From Phycisphaerales bacterium (GTDB lineage: Bacteria > Planctomycetota > Phycisphaerae > Tepidisphaerales > Tepidisphaeraceae), in contig JANYKD010000498.1 of assembly GCA_025361735.1 (NCBI GenBank), forward strand, positions 1 to 48,545: 48,545 bases of DNA, written 5' to 3'. A program made the position numbers and the translations under genes. Every line of letters starts with the position of its first letter. Position 1 is the stretch's first letter. The notes under the pieces are model-generated. The model was not told the origin of the DNA, searched no databases, and saw only the letters and a list, made by a program, of their open reading frames with translations. Shown here piece by piece: positions 24,603 through 32,542 of this stretch.

Positions 24603-25790
24603 ATGAAGAAGCTGTATGCCATCCTCTCGATCCTGACACTCGTTGTCGCCGGCTGTTCCAATGACAAACCCGAGCCCACCGGGCGGGAGAAACTCCACAC
24701 CCAGTGGAACAACGCCCGCGCGGGCGTGCTCTACGGACTCGCCAAGCAGCAGTTTGACGGCGGTAATCCCGTTGATGCCCGCAAGAGCCTCGACGAGGCG
24801 ATTCGCCTACAGCCCGACAACGTATCCCTCCGCATCCTCTCCGCCCGCGTCTCCATCGAGCAGGGCAAACTCGAATCCGCCGTCAAGGAACTGGATAACG
24901 TCCGCACCATCGACCCGACCAACGCCGAGGCCGACTACCTCATGGGCGTGATCTATCAGCGCTGGCAGAAGCCCGACAACGCCCTCAAGTGGTACGTCGA
25001 GGCGTCGGAGAAGAAGCCCGCCGAACTGGCCTACGTGATGGCTCGCGCCGAGACGCTGATCAGCCAGGGACGTGGCGATGAAGCCCTCGATTACGTGCAG
25101 GAACGCCTGAGCTATTTCGAAAACGCCGCGCCAATCCGGGATCTCGCCGCCCAACTGCTCCTCTGGGCGGGTAAGCGACAGGAAGCGATCACCCTGTTTC
25201 GCGAAGCCAGCATGTTGGCGCCCGAGGATGGCCAGATCCGCGAGCATCTGGCCCTGGCCCTCTATCGTACCGGCCAATATGCCGAAACCATCACGGTGCT
25301 CGAGAAACTGATGCGTGATGAGCCATTCGCCAAACGGACGGATCTTCTGCTCGTCATGGCCGAGTCGCTGCTGAACGTAAACCGTCCCGCCGATGCCCGC
25401 GCCATCCTCCAGGATCTGGCGCAGAATCAGCCCGCGGAACCCCGTATCTGGCTGGCGCTGGCCAGGACCGGGCTCGCGTGCAGCGACAATGACCGCGCTG
25501 AAATGTCCATCGCCAAGGCCATCGCCCTCGATGCCAGCAATGCCGAGGCCTGGGTGCTCATGGGCTATCTCCGCATCCGCCAGGACAAACTCAACGACGC
25601 CCAAGCCGCCTTTCAGAAGGCCGCGGCTCTCGACCAGAACGATGCCGTCGCCGTGTGCATGAGCGGCTACGTGCTGGAAAAACAGGGCAAGGCCCGGCAG
25701 GCCATGGATCTTTACGTCAAGGCACTCCATCTCAAGCCCAACGATGAACTGGCCACGACGCTCCTGGCACAAGTGCAGACTGGCGACTGA
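24603..25790 (+). CDS. TPR-repeat lipoprotein (pilotin/PilF-like)
   Basis: 395 residues. A lipoprotein signal peptide MKKLYAILSILTLVVAGC with Cys18 as lipid anchor, then about nine or ten tetratricopeptide repeats to the end (for example NPVDARKSLDEAIRLQPDNV, LESAVKELDNVRTIDPTNAE, GQYAETITVLEKLMRDEP, AEMSIAKAIALDASNAEA, GKARQAMDLYVKALHLKPND). Position right after the secretin suggests a role in secretin assembly like PilF/PilW or Tgl, but it is longer than those. The ATG at 24603 has CGGAG upstream; the frame is open before it but has no better start. Confidence 0.85.
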   Translation: MKKLYAILSILTLVVAGCSNDKPEPTGREKLHTQWNNARAGVLYGLAKQQFDGGNPVDARKSLDEAIRLQPDNVSLRILSARVSIEQGKLESAVKELDNVRTIDPTNAEADYLMGVIYQRWQKPDNALKWYVEASEKKPAELAYVMARAETLISQGRGDEALDYVQERLSYFENAAPIRDLAAQLLLWAGKRQEAITLFREASMLAPEDGQIREHLALALYRTGQYAETITVLEKLMRDEPFAKRTDLLLVMAESLLNVNRPADARAILQDLAQNQPAEPRIWLALARTGLACSDNDRAEMSIAKAIALDASNAEAWVLMGYLRIRQDKLNDAQAAFQKAAALDQNDAVAVCMSGYVLEKQGKARQAMDLYVKALHLKPNDELATTLLAQVQTGD

Positions 25791-25833
25791 TTCCAAATCG
25801 CCACGTACCGATGCGAGCATGTTCCGAGGGAAA

Positions 25834-25958
25834 GTTGGGGCGGCCGAGTCTTCAGCAACGCCGCCCCAACCCGGAGCATCGCTTCTCCAGCGGGTCTGCC
25901 CGTCCTTTTTGGCAAACTCTTGGCGTGCGAAACGGACCGCTCGGCGAGCGGTCCCTAC
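25834..25958. repeat. Two palindromic elements in the TPR to HD-GYP gap, one a GTAG-headed REP
   Basis: The stretch 25791-26112 has no gene. It holds a stem GTTGGGGCGGC (25834-25844) with GCCGCCCCAAC (25860-25870), and at 25934-25954 the perfect hairpin GGACCGCTC-GGC-GAGCGGTCC followed by CTAC (25955-25958), which on the minus strand is GTAG directly before the hairpin: the same head as at 1178, 19541 and 43313. The rest of the gap shows nothing. Confidence 0.65.
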
Positions 25959-26112
25959 CCAGTTTCCAGAAATGGCGAGCGCACCCGCATCCAGTATTAT
26001 CACCACTCGGATTATCGACACCTCCGGCCGAATCTCACAAAAGCGATCCATGTTTGCGTTCGATACTCTCTGCAGTCAGGCCGAGAGTAGCCTGCCGGAG
26101 GGGTTTGTGAGA

Positions 26113-26841
26113 ATGAACAGCAGCACCGCAAAAAGCCCTGACTCCGACGGCGTTGCCGATGATGCGGCTATCCGCGCCCGCGATGCCGTTCCCAGCGACG
26201 ACCTCCACGCGTTGATGCTCGGGCTCATGCGCTCTCTCACTTCCGCCATCGGCGCCAAAGACGCTTACACCTGCGGCCACAGCGAGCGCGTGGCCCTGCT
26301 TTCGCGCCACCTGGCCACGCAACTCGGCCTCAGCGACGCGGCTGCCGACCGCATCTATCTGTCGGGACTTCTGCACGATGTCGGCAAGATTGGCGTGCCC
26401 GAGGCCGTCCTGCAAAAACCAGGCAAACTCACGCGCGACGAGTTTGAGCAGGTCAGGAAACATCCCGAAATTGGCGTCCGAATTCTCATCGAAATCAAGC
26501 GAATCGAAGACATCATCCCGGGTGTCCTGCACCACCACGAGCGCTACGACGGCCACGGCTATCCGGGACGCCTGTCGGGCAAGGACATCCCCCTCATGGG
26601 CCGGATTATCTGCCTGGCCGACTGTTTCGACGCCATGACCTCGGACCGTCCCTACTGCAAAGCCCTGTCGTCCGAGGCTGCCCTCGGCGAGATCCGCCGC
26701 TGCGCAGGCACGCAGTTCGACCCCGAACTGGCCGAAACGTTCCTGAAACTGCGGCCTGAGCAGATTCACCTGCTGCTGAGCGACCACGAGGATCGATCCC
26801 GAAAGATGCTTTCGTGTCAGGAGTCGCTGAAGGCGGCGTAA
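26113..26841 (+). CDS. HD-GYP domain cyclic-di-GMP phosphodiesterase
   Basis: 242 residues, cytoplasmic. The HD-GYP domain spans about 45-235: GHSERVALLSRHLATQLGLS, the HD motif at 87-96 (LHDVGKIGVP), KHPEIGVRIL, HHERYDGHGYPGRLSG at 140-155 (GYP signature), and LADCFDAMTSDRPYCKALS. All metal-binding His/Asp positions appear present, so it should hydrolyse c-di-GMP. There is no receiver domain, only a short unstructured N-terminus. I chose the ATG at 26113 (GGAGGGG nine bases upstream) over the ATG at 26050, which lacks a ribosome site. Its place after pilin/secretin genes suggests control of that machine. Confidence 0.92.
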   Translation: MNSSTAKSPDSDGVADDAAIRARDAVPSDDLHALMLGLMRSLTSAIGAKDAYTCGHSERVALLSRHLATQLGLSDAAADRIYLSGLLHDVGKIGVPEAVLQKPGKLTRDEFEQVRKHPEIGVRILIEIKRIEDIIPGVLHHHERYDGHGYPGRLSGKDIPLMGRIICLADCFDAMTSDRPYCKALSSEAALGEIRRCAGTQFDPELAETFLKLRPEQIHLLLSDHEDRSRKMLSCQESLKAA

Positions 26842-26948
26842 GAGGCGGAGCAAACAGAGGCGGGATCCTCAACATCCATTATCCCCAAATTGCCGCTGCG
26901 CGGTCATGTACCGCCAAATTATCGGCATTCGGGCGAATTGGAGGTAGG

Positions 26949-27794
26949 ATGCCGTCCAATATGGCTGAAGAGCAGACACTGGACTTGGCGCTTGTGGAAG
27001 ACACATTGTGGGTGGCCACCGCGCCAACCGGCATGCCTGTCTACGACTTCGACTTCGAAGCGTTCTTCCCCTGTCGCCATCCGTTTCATCGCGAGGGTAT
27101 GGCCATCGCTGTGGCACGCATGGGGGCTGCGAACGATTATGAGCAGCGGTATCGCCAACTCCTGGCCAAAGGCATCCAACTGGTGCATACACCCGCTGAG
27201 TACCAACGTACCAGCCTGCTGCCGGTGTGGTATCCCTTGCTGGCAGATCTTACCCCACGCAGTATTTGGTTCGACCGGCGGCCGCAGTTGGAGGACATCA
27301 CTCGAAATTTCGCATGGCCGGTCTTCTTGAAAGGCGCGAGACAGACAAGTAAGCACCAGCGACGGCTGTCCATCATTGCAAACTCGGAGGAGTTCCTCCG
27401 CGCGATGGATGAATGGGAGGCCGATCCGATCCTCTGGTGGCAGGATATTGTGTGTCGGGAGTACATCAACCTGCGACCGGTTGCGGATCCTTCTGACCAT
27501 GTCATCCCGCCGGCCTTTGAATTCCGTACCTTCTGGTGGAACAGCCAATGCGTCGGTTGCGGGCCCTACTGGACGGGCTACCACTACGCAATGACGCGCG
27601 AGGAGGAATCGGCCGCGATGGCGGTGGCTGGCGAAGCCGCCCGACGAATCAACGTGACTTTCCTGGTCGTCGATATCGCCCAGACACGCGAAGGCCAATG
27701 GATCGTCATCGAATGCAATGATGGGCAGGACTCGGGATACGCTGGGATCCCCCCTTTCCTGATGTGGCGGCGAGTCCTTGACATCATCAAGTGA
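26949..27794 (+). CDS. ATP-grasp domain protein (R2K-clade-like)
   Basis: 281 residues. The C-terminal two thirds form an ATP-grasp fold: WPVFLKGARQTSKHQRRLSI (nucleotide-binding lysine), DIVCREYINLRPVADPSDH, FEFRTFWWNSQCVGCGPYW, FLVVDIAQTREGQWIVIECN with acidic metal ligands and DGQDSGYAGIPPFLM. The pattern fits the R2K clade of ATP-grasp ligases, which join an amino acid or peptide to an amine and often occur in phage, toxin-immunity or peptide-tag contexts; no partner gene is visible here. The ATG at 26949 is preceded by GGAGGT at short distance; the ATG at 26961 is an alternative. Confidence 0.75.
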   Translation: MPSNMAEEQTLDLALVEDTLWVATAPTGMPVYDFDFEAFFPCRHPFHREGMAIAVARMGAANDYEQRYRQLLAKGIQLVHTPAEYQRTSLLPVWYPLLADLTPRSIWFDRRPQLEDITRNFAWPVFLKGARQTSKHQRRLSIIANSEEFLRAMDEWEADPILWWQDIVCREYINLRPVADPSDHVIPPAFEFRTFWWNSQCVGCGPYWTGYHYAMTREEESAAMAVAGEAARRINVTFLVVDIAQTREGQWIVIECNDGQDSGYAGIPPFLMWRRVLDIIK

Positions 27795-27809
27795 GCCGCC
27801 CCCCATGCC

Positions 27810-28274
27810 TCACACCGGCAACAACAACACCACCGCATGCGCTGCGATCGCTTCACCCCGGCCAATGGCGTCGCAGCCTTCGTTGGTGCCGGCCTTGACG
27901 TTCACGAGAGCACCGACCAGTGACTCGATGCGCTTCTTCATCGCCGGCTTGAAGGCCTTGAGCTTGGGTCGTTCGGCCAGAATCGTGACGTCGGCATTGC
28001 CCACGCGATAACCAGCCTTGTGAACGAGTTGCATGACATGGTTGAGGAACACCGTTGAATCGGCGGCCTTCCATGTCGGGTCGGACGGAGGAAACAGCTC
28101 GCCGATGTCGCCCTCGCCGATGGCGCCGAGCAAGGCGTCGACCAGCGCATGGATGACCACGTCGCCGTCGGAGTGAGCGATGGGCGACAGGCCGGTGGCG
28201 ACTTCGACGCCGCCGAGGATCAGCCGGCCGGTCGGTTGCAGGCGGTGGATGTCGTAGCCGTGGCCGATTTTCAT
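27810..28274 (-). CDS. ispF: 2-C-methyl-D-erythritol 2,4-cyclodiphosphate synthase
   Basis: 154 residues, the fifth enzyme of the MEP isoprenoid pathway, a zinc-dependent trimer. Motifs: GHGYDIHRL with zinc ligands D8 and H10, the block AHSDGDVVIHALVDALLGAI with H42, GDIGELFPPSDPTWK, and the C-terminal substrate site KAGTNEGCDAIGRGEAIAAH. Length is normal. The gene stands alone, without ispD, and ends tail-to-tail with the ATP-grasp gene, 15 bases away. Confidence 0.96.
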   Translation of the reverse strand: MKIGHGYDIHRLQPTGRLILGGVEVATGLSPIAHSDGDVVIHALVDALLGAIGEGDIGELFPPSDPTWKAADSTVFLNHVMQLVHKAGYRVGNADVTILAERPKLKAFKPAMKKRIESLVGALVNVKAGTNEGCDAIGRGEAIAAHAVVLLLPV

Positions 28275-28280
28275 GGAAAA

Positions 28281-28395
28281 TCCGAACCTCGAAACCCGAA
28301 TACCGAAAGAAATCCGAAACCCGAATGACGAATGCGGAGAACCACTTCGGCATTCGTCATTCGGGTTTGACTCGAGTTTCGGATTTCGGGTTTCG
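28281..28395. repeat. Heptamer-like repeats with a perfect 19-bp inverted core (ispF-aspC gap)
   Basis: The whole gap consists of variants of CCGAAAC/CCGAATG words. The core is AAACCCGAATGACGAATGC (28317-28335) and its exact complement (28350-28368) around a 14-base loop; outside it, CGAAACC-type words at 28290-28320 face CGAGTTTCGGATTTCGGG at 28373-28390. On the minus strand this stem lies between the aspC stop and the ispF ATG. Confidence 0.85.
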
Positions 28396-28408
28396 TCATT
28401 AACTCCTT

Positions 28409-29614
28409 CTACGCGAGCTTGCCCAGGAACTCCGCAATCCGGTCGATGCCGCGGTCAATTTCCTTCATGCTTGTCGCAAAACTCAGGCGAACGTGCGTGT
28501 CGAAACCGCTGTCATTCCCGGGAACGACGGCCACATGCGCCTGTTCCAGTAGCGCACTGGCGAACGTCACCGCATCGGTGATCTTGATGTTGCCGGCCTG
28601 TTTACCAAGGTACGCGCCGATGTTGGGGAAGCAGTAGAACGCGCCCTGCGGCTTCACGCAGGTCACCTTGGGCAGGGCATTGAGCCGGGCGTGCATGTGG
28701 TGCATGCGCTTCTCGAACTCATCCCGCATGACCTTGATCCCCTCGTTGCCGCGCGGGTCGGTCAGGGCGACGATGGCCGCCTGCTGGGTGAAACTGGTGA
28801 TGTGGCTGGTCATCTGACTCTGCAGTTTGTTGATCGCGTCAATGACGTTCTTCGGGCCACCGATATAGCCGATGCGCCAGCCGGTCATCGCGAAGCTCTT
28901 GCTGTGGCAGTTGAACGTCAGCGTCTGATCGACCAGCCGCGGATCGAGCGAGGCGAACGCCACGAACTTCAGCCCATCGTAGACGAGCTTCTCATAAATC
29001 TCGTCGGAGAAGACCACGAGATTCGGATGCTTGACGACCACGTCGGCCAGGGCCTTGAGTTCCTCCGGCGTGTAGCCATGCCCGGCCGGGTTTGAGGGGG
29101 AATTGAGCATCAGGACCTTCGACTTCGGTCCGATGGCCGCCTCAAGCTGGGCCGGGGTGATCTTGAATCCGTTCTTCTCTTCGCCCGCGATGATCTTGTT
29201 GACGCCACCGGCCAGTTTCACCTGCTCGGGATAGCTGACCCAGTACGGCGAGGGAATCAGCACCTCATCGCCGGGATTGATCACCGCCATGAACGCCATA
29301 TAGAGGCAGTGCTTGCCGCCGGCGCCCGTGGTGATGTTCTCGGGCTTATACGGCAGGCCATTTTCCTTCTGAAACTTGTCGGCGATGGCGATCTTGAGGT
29401 CGGGAATACACGGGGTGGGCGTGTACTTGGTCGCGCCTTTGTCGAGGGAAACCTTGCAGGCGTCCTTGATGAACTGGGGGGTGTCGAAATCAGGCTCGCC
29501 GGCCCCAAAGAGGACCACGTCGATCCCCTGCCGCTGCATGGCCTTGGCCTTGGCACCCACGGCCAGTGTGATCGATTCGGACACGAGTGACATACGATCA
29601 GCAAGCGCGATCAT
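28409..29614 (-). CDS. Aspartate aminotransferase (class I PLP transaminase)
   Basis: 401 residues, of the subgroup Ib aspartate aminotransferases (AspC/AatA of thermophiles and many bacteria). GAGEPDFDTP near the N-terminus, SPYWVSYPEQVKLAGG, LNSPSNPAGHGYTPEELKAL, FSDEIYEKLVYDG, and the PLP lysine K239 in SKSFAMTGWRIGY; the C-terminal HVRLSFATSMKEIDRGIDRI contains the substrate-binding Arg. It would convert oxaloacetate and glutamate to aspartate, and some relatives accept prephenate. The ATG has AGGAGA upstream. Confidence 0.94.
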   Translation of the reverse strand: MIALADRMSLVSESITLAVGAKAKAMQRQGIDVVLFGAGEPDFDTPQFIKDACKVSLDKGATKYTPTPCIPDLKIAIADKFQKENGLPYKPENITTGAGGKHCLYMAFMAVINPGDEVLIPSPYWVSYPEQVKLAGGVNKIIAGEEKNGFKITPAQLEAAIGPKSKVLMLNSPSNPAGHGYTPEELKALADVVVKHPNLVVFSDEIYEKLVYDGLKFVAFASLDPRLVDQTLTFNCHSKSFAMTGWRIGYIGGPKNVIDAINKLQSQMTSHITSFTQQAAIVALTDPRGNEGIKVMRDEFEKRMHHMHARLNALPKVTCVKPQGAFYCFPNIGAYLGKQAGNIKITDAVTFASALLEQAHVAVVPGNDSGFDTHVRLSFATSMKEIDRGIDRIAEFLGKLA

Positions 29615-29725
29615 GGTTGGTTCTCCTGTTTTCTGGAAGTGTTTTGCGCGGTCCAGACGGCCGGAAAGGTAATCCGGGAGGGGTGGGTTTGCAAGGATTG
29701 GGGCGTCAAATGAAGGTTCGTCGGG

Positions 29726-31066
29726 TCACTTGGGACTCGGCTTCGCCTGGCGGCCCTCGAAGACGATCTCGCCAGCCCAGATTTCGAAAAGATCGGTGGT
29801 CCGGCGGGCAGCGGCTTTGCTGGAGCGGAAGATGATGTCGGCCTTATTGTCCGTGATGCCACCCAGGGCCACTGTGGGCAGGCTGCGGTATTTGGTGACG
29901 GCGAATTGGCCGACGCAGGATTCTTTGCCGTCGGCACGAATGTAAACTTCGAAGGCGATGTTGGCCGGGGCTCTATCGACCGAATACTGACTCATATAGA
30001 CATGGCCATCGGAGGGGATTCGTTCGATTTGCCAAATGGTGATGGCTTTCTGTATCTGGGACTTGAGGACGGGATCCGCGACCAGTTTCACGCAATCAGC
30101 GGGGTCACTTTCGACAGCCTGGAAGCCGGTCGCGAGCATCACCGTGCGGGTGTGACTGAGTTTGGAGGCGTTCACGTCGTAGAAGGGTCCATGATAGAAC
30201 TCGATGCGGGAGGTGACTTCGAAGGCGTGCTTTCCTGGAGTGGTGATTTTGATGTGCGAGTTGAGAATAAGCGAATTGAGACTGTGGTCGCCGGAAGTGG
30301 CGAACGCGGAAACGTCATTGGGGACTATTTGATCGTCGAGCCTGCATCGAACGGTGTGGACGCGATACCACCATTGGCTACCGTAAATGCGGACGCTACT
30401 GTTGATCGTGTACGGGACGTCATCGCCGATGATGACGATCGGGCGGACGATGAACCCGAGGGACATAGCCTGTGTGAAGAAGACGTCGGCCTGCGCCTTG
30501 GAGAGTTTGTTGGCCAGGAACATGTCGCCAAGAAATTCGACAAGTCGCGTCCCCAGGGGACCTTGGATGGGTTGGCCCTGGTCTTTCAGTGCCAGGGTGA
30601 TGAGCTTCTGTTCGATGGCCGGGGAGAAGCCGCCGGTGGATTTGCGGCGGCGATCAAGTTCGTTCCAGGCACGGTTGGCCTGAACGGCGTTGGAAGATGC
30701 CATGTCCTGCACCACCCAGGCTGCGGGGCGATATTGGTACCAGTGGATCTGGTCTGCTGCGCCGGTGGCCATGACGACGATCATCGCGAGACTGAGTAGC
30801 AACAGGAGGATGGCGACAACACCGAGCCCGGGACGACGGTATCGCTGCCCCAGCCGAATGCTGCTGGGAAACGTGAGGTCGCGGCCACATTCGGGGCACC
30901 GGCCGGAAACGTTGCCAATGAGCAAATAGTCACACACGGCGCAATGGGGATCATTGCCGCGCCGACGGGGCCAAAGAGCGCGTTTGAGAAAAAGCACACC
31001 GACGATCAACAGAACGGGAATGGCCAAGATGATGAGCAGGCGCCAAGTGGCGAACCCGGAGTCCAT
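29726..31066 (-). CDS. Membrane protein with zinc ribbon (paralogue 1)
   Basis: 446 residues. TM helix 1 at about 8-28 (LLIILAIPVLLIVGVLFL), a zinc ribbon (CAVCDYLLIGNVSGRCPECG), TM helix 2 (LGVVAILLLLLSLAMIVVMA), then a large domain outside or inside the membrane with no known fold (WYQYRPAAWVVQDMASSNAV, NRAWNELDRRRKS, GDMFLANKLSKAQADVFFTQ), ending in FEIWAGEIVFEGRQAK. It is a tandem paralogue of the next gene, sharing these blocks almost word for word. The ATG at 31066 was chosen because it aligns with the paralogue; the frame starts at a TTG at 31084. Confidence 0.75.
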   Translation of the reverse strand: MDSGFATWRLLIILAIPVLLIVGVLFLKRALWPRRRGNDPHCAVCDYLLIGNVSGRCPECGRDLTFPSSIRLGQRYRRPGLGVVAILLLLLSLAMIVVMATGAADQIHWYQYRPAAWVVQDMASSNAVQANRAWNELDRRRKSTGGFSPAIEQKLITLALKDQGQPIQGPLGTRLVEFLGDMFLANKLSKAQADVFFTQAMSLGFIVRPIVIIGDDVPYTINSSVRIYGSQWWYRVHTVRCRLDDQIVPNDVSAFATSGDHSLNSLILNSHIKITTPGKHAFEVTSRIEFYHGPFYDVNASKLSHTRTVMLATGFQAVESDPADCVKLVADPVLKSQIQKAITIWQIERIPSDGHVYMSQYSVDRAPANIAFEVYIRADGKESCVGQFAVTKYRSLPTVALGGITDNKADIIFRSSKAAARRTTDLFEIWAGEIVFEGRQAKPSPK

Positions 31067-31141
31067 GAACCGGATTGTCGCCAAACCCGGCCCGCGACGC
31101 TAGTGGTGACAGGATGGGATCTGTCGCCGAGGCCAGTCCGT

Positions 31142-32476
31142 TCATCGGGCACGCGATTTGACTTGAACGCCTTGAAGGATGATCTCGCCGGACCAGATCT
31201 CGAACAGGTCGGTCGTTCGGCGGGCCGCCGGTTCACTTGAGCGGAGGATGAAGTCGAACTTGTTGGCAGTAACGGCGTTCAACGTGTCGGTGTTGAGGCC
31301 AAAACTGCACTGGCGGCCTTTGCCAAGGGTGATGGAGCCAACGGCGTATTCTTTGCCATCGGCGCGGACAACGACGTCAAACGCGACGTTGGCGGGGGCG
31401 TTGTTGACATCAATCACGAGATTGATGCTGCCGCCGGCGGTCCGTTCCAGTTGGGGGACTGTGATCGCCTTTCGAATCAGGGGTTTAAGCGTGGCGTCGT
31501 CGAGCAGTTTCACATAGTCGGCGGGCGCTGTCTCCAATGCATCAAAGCCGGCTTTGAACGTGAGGTTACGGGTGTAGCAAAGCTTCGACGCTTTCTCGTT
31601 CCCCCAGGCACCGTGGTAGAACTCGACGCGGTTGCTGACTTCGATGGTGTGCCTGCCCGGCGTGGCGATCCTCGTGTACGAACCGCTGCTCCCGCCGCCG
31701 AAGCCGCTTGATGTGCTGGAACCGCCGGTGTTGAGCACGCGACCGTCGAGTTTGGCCTGAACATTGTGAATGCGAACCCACCAGTTCCCCGACGGTGCGC
31801 GGCCGCTGTGGCTGATCAGGTACGGCAGCTCGTCGCCGACAACGACGCTGGGACGGACGAGGAGTTGGAAGGTCATGCCCTGCGTGAAGAAGAGGTCCGT
31901 CTGTGCCTTGGAAAGCTTGTTGGCAAGAAACATGTCGCCCACGTAGTTGATGAGCTGCGTCCCACACGGACCCGCGGCGGCCTGGCCCTGCTCTTTCAAC
32001 GCCAGGACGATGAGCTTCTGTTCGATGGCCGGCGACAGCCCTGCGGGTAACTTGCGGCGACGGTCCAGTTCATTCCAGGCTCGATTGGCCTGGCGAGCAT
32101 TGGACGATGCCAGATCCTGGACGACCCAGGATGCCGGGCGGTATTGATACCAATTCACCTCTTGCGCAATTCCTGTTGCGATCGCAATGATCGAACCGAC
32201 GCCAAGGAAGAGCATGAGAATGGCGACGCATGCGAGCCCGGGACGCCGGTGGCGCTCGCCCAGACGCGTGCCGCCGGAAAGGCCGATGTCGCCGCCGCAT
32301 TCGGGGCAGCGGCCGGAAACATTGCCGATGAGCAGGTAGTTGCAGGCGGCACAATGCGGTTCATTGCCGCGACGCCGCGGCCAAAGAGCGCGTCTGAAAA
32401 GAATCAGCCCCACGATCAGCAACGCGGGGATGAGCAGAAGAACGAGCAGGTGCCATACGCCGAAGTCCAAGTCCAT
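31142..32476 (-). CDS. Membrane protein with zinc ribbon (paralogue 2)
   Basis: 444 residues with the same layout as paralogue 1: TM helix 1 (LLVLLLIPALLIVGLILF), zinc ribbon CAACNYLLIGNVSGRCPECG, TM helix 2 (ACVAILMLFLGVGSIIAIA), then WYQYRPASWVVQDLASSNAR and FEIWSGEIILQGVQVKSRAR at the end. A Ser/Gly-rich insert (about residues 260-285, GGSSTSSGFGGGSSGS) is absent in the partner. I started it at the ATG 32476, which aligns with the paralogue; an ATG at 32536 would add 20 residues. It is probably co-transcribed with paralogue 1 (75-base gap). Function unknown. Confidence 0.75.
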   Translation of the reverse strand: MDLDFGVWHLLVLLLIPALLIVGLILFRRALWPRRRGNEPHCAACNYLLIGNVSGRCPECGGDIGLSGGTRLGERHRRPGLACVAILMLFLGVGSIIAIATGIAQEVNWYQYRPASWVVQDLASSNARQANRAWNELDRRRKLPAGLSPAIEQKLIVLALKEQGQAAAGPCGTQLINYVGDMFLANKLSKAQTDLFFTQGMTFQLLVRPSVVVGDELPYLISHSGRAPSGNWWVRIHNVQAKLDGRVLNTGGSSTSSGFGGGSSGSYTRIATPGRHTIEVSNRVEFYHGAWGNEKASKLCYTRNLTFKAGFDALETAPADYVKLLDDATLKPLIRKAITVPQLERTAGGSINLVIDVNNAPANVAFDVVVRADGKEYAVGSITLGKGRQCSFGLNTDTLNAVTANKFDFILRSSEPAARRTTDLFEIWSGEIILQGVQVKSRAR

Positions 32477-32542
32477 GACGCGGGATTCTCGCGCGCCCCC
32501 ATCGCGGACGCCAGTAGAAATGGCGCGCACCCTCATAATCGC

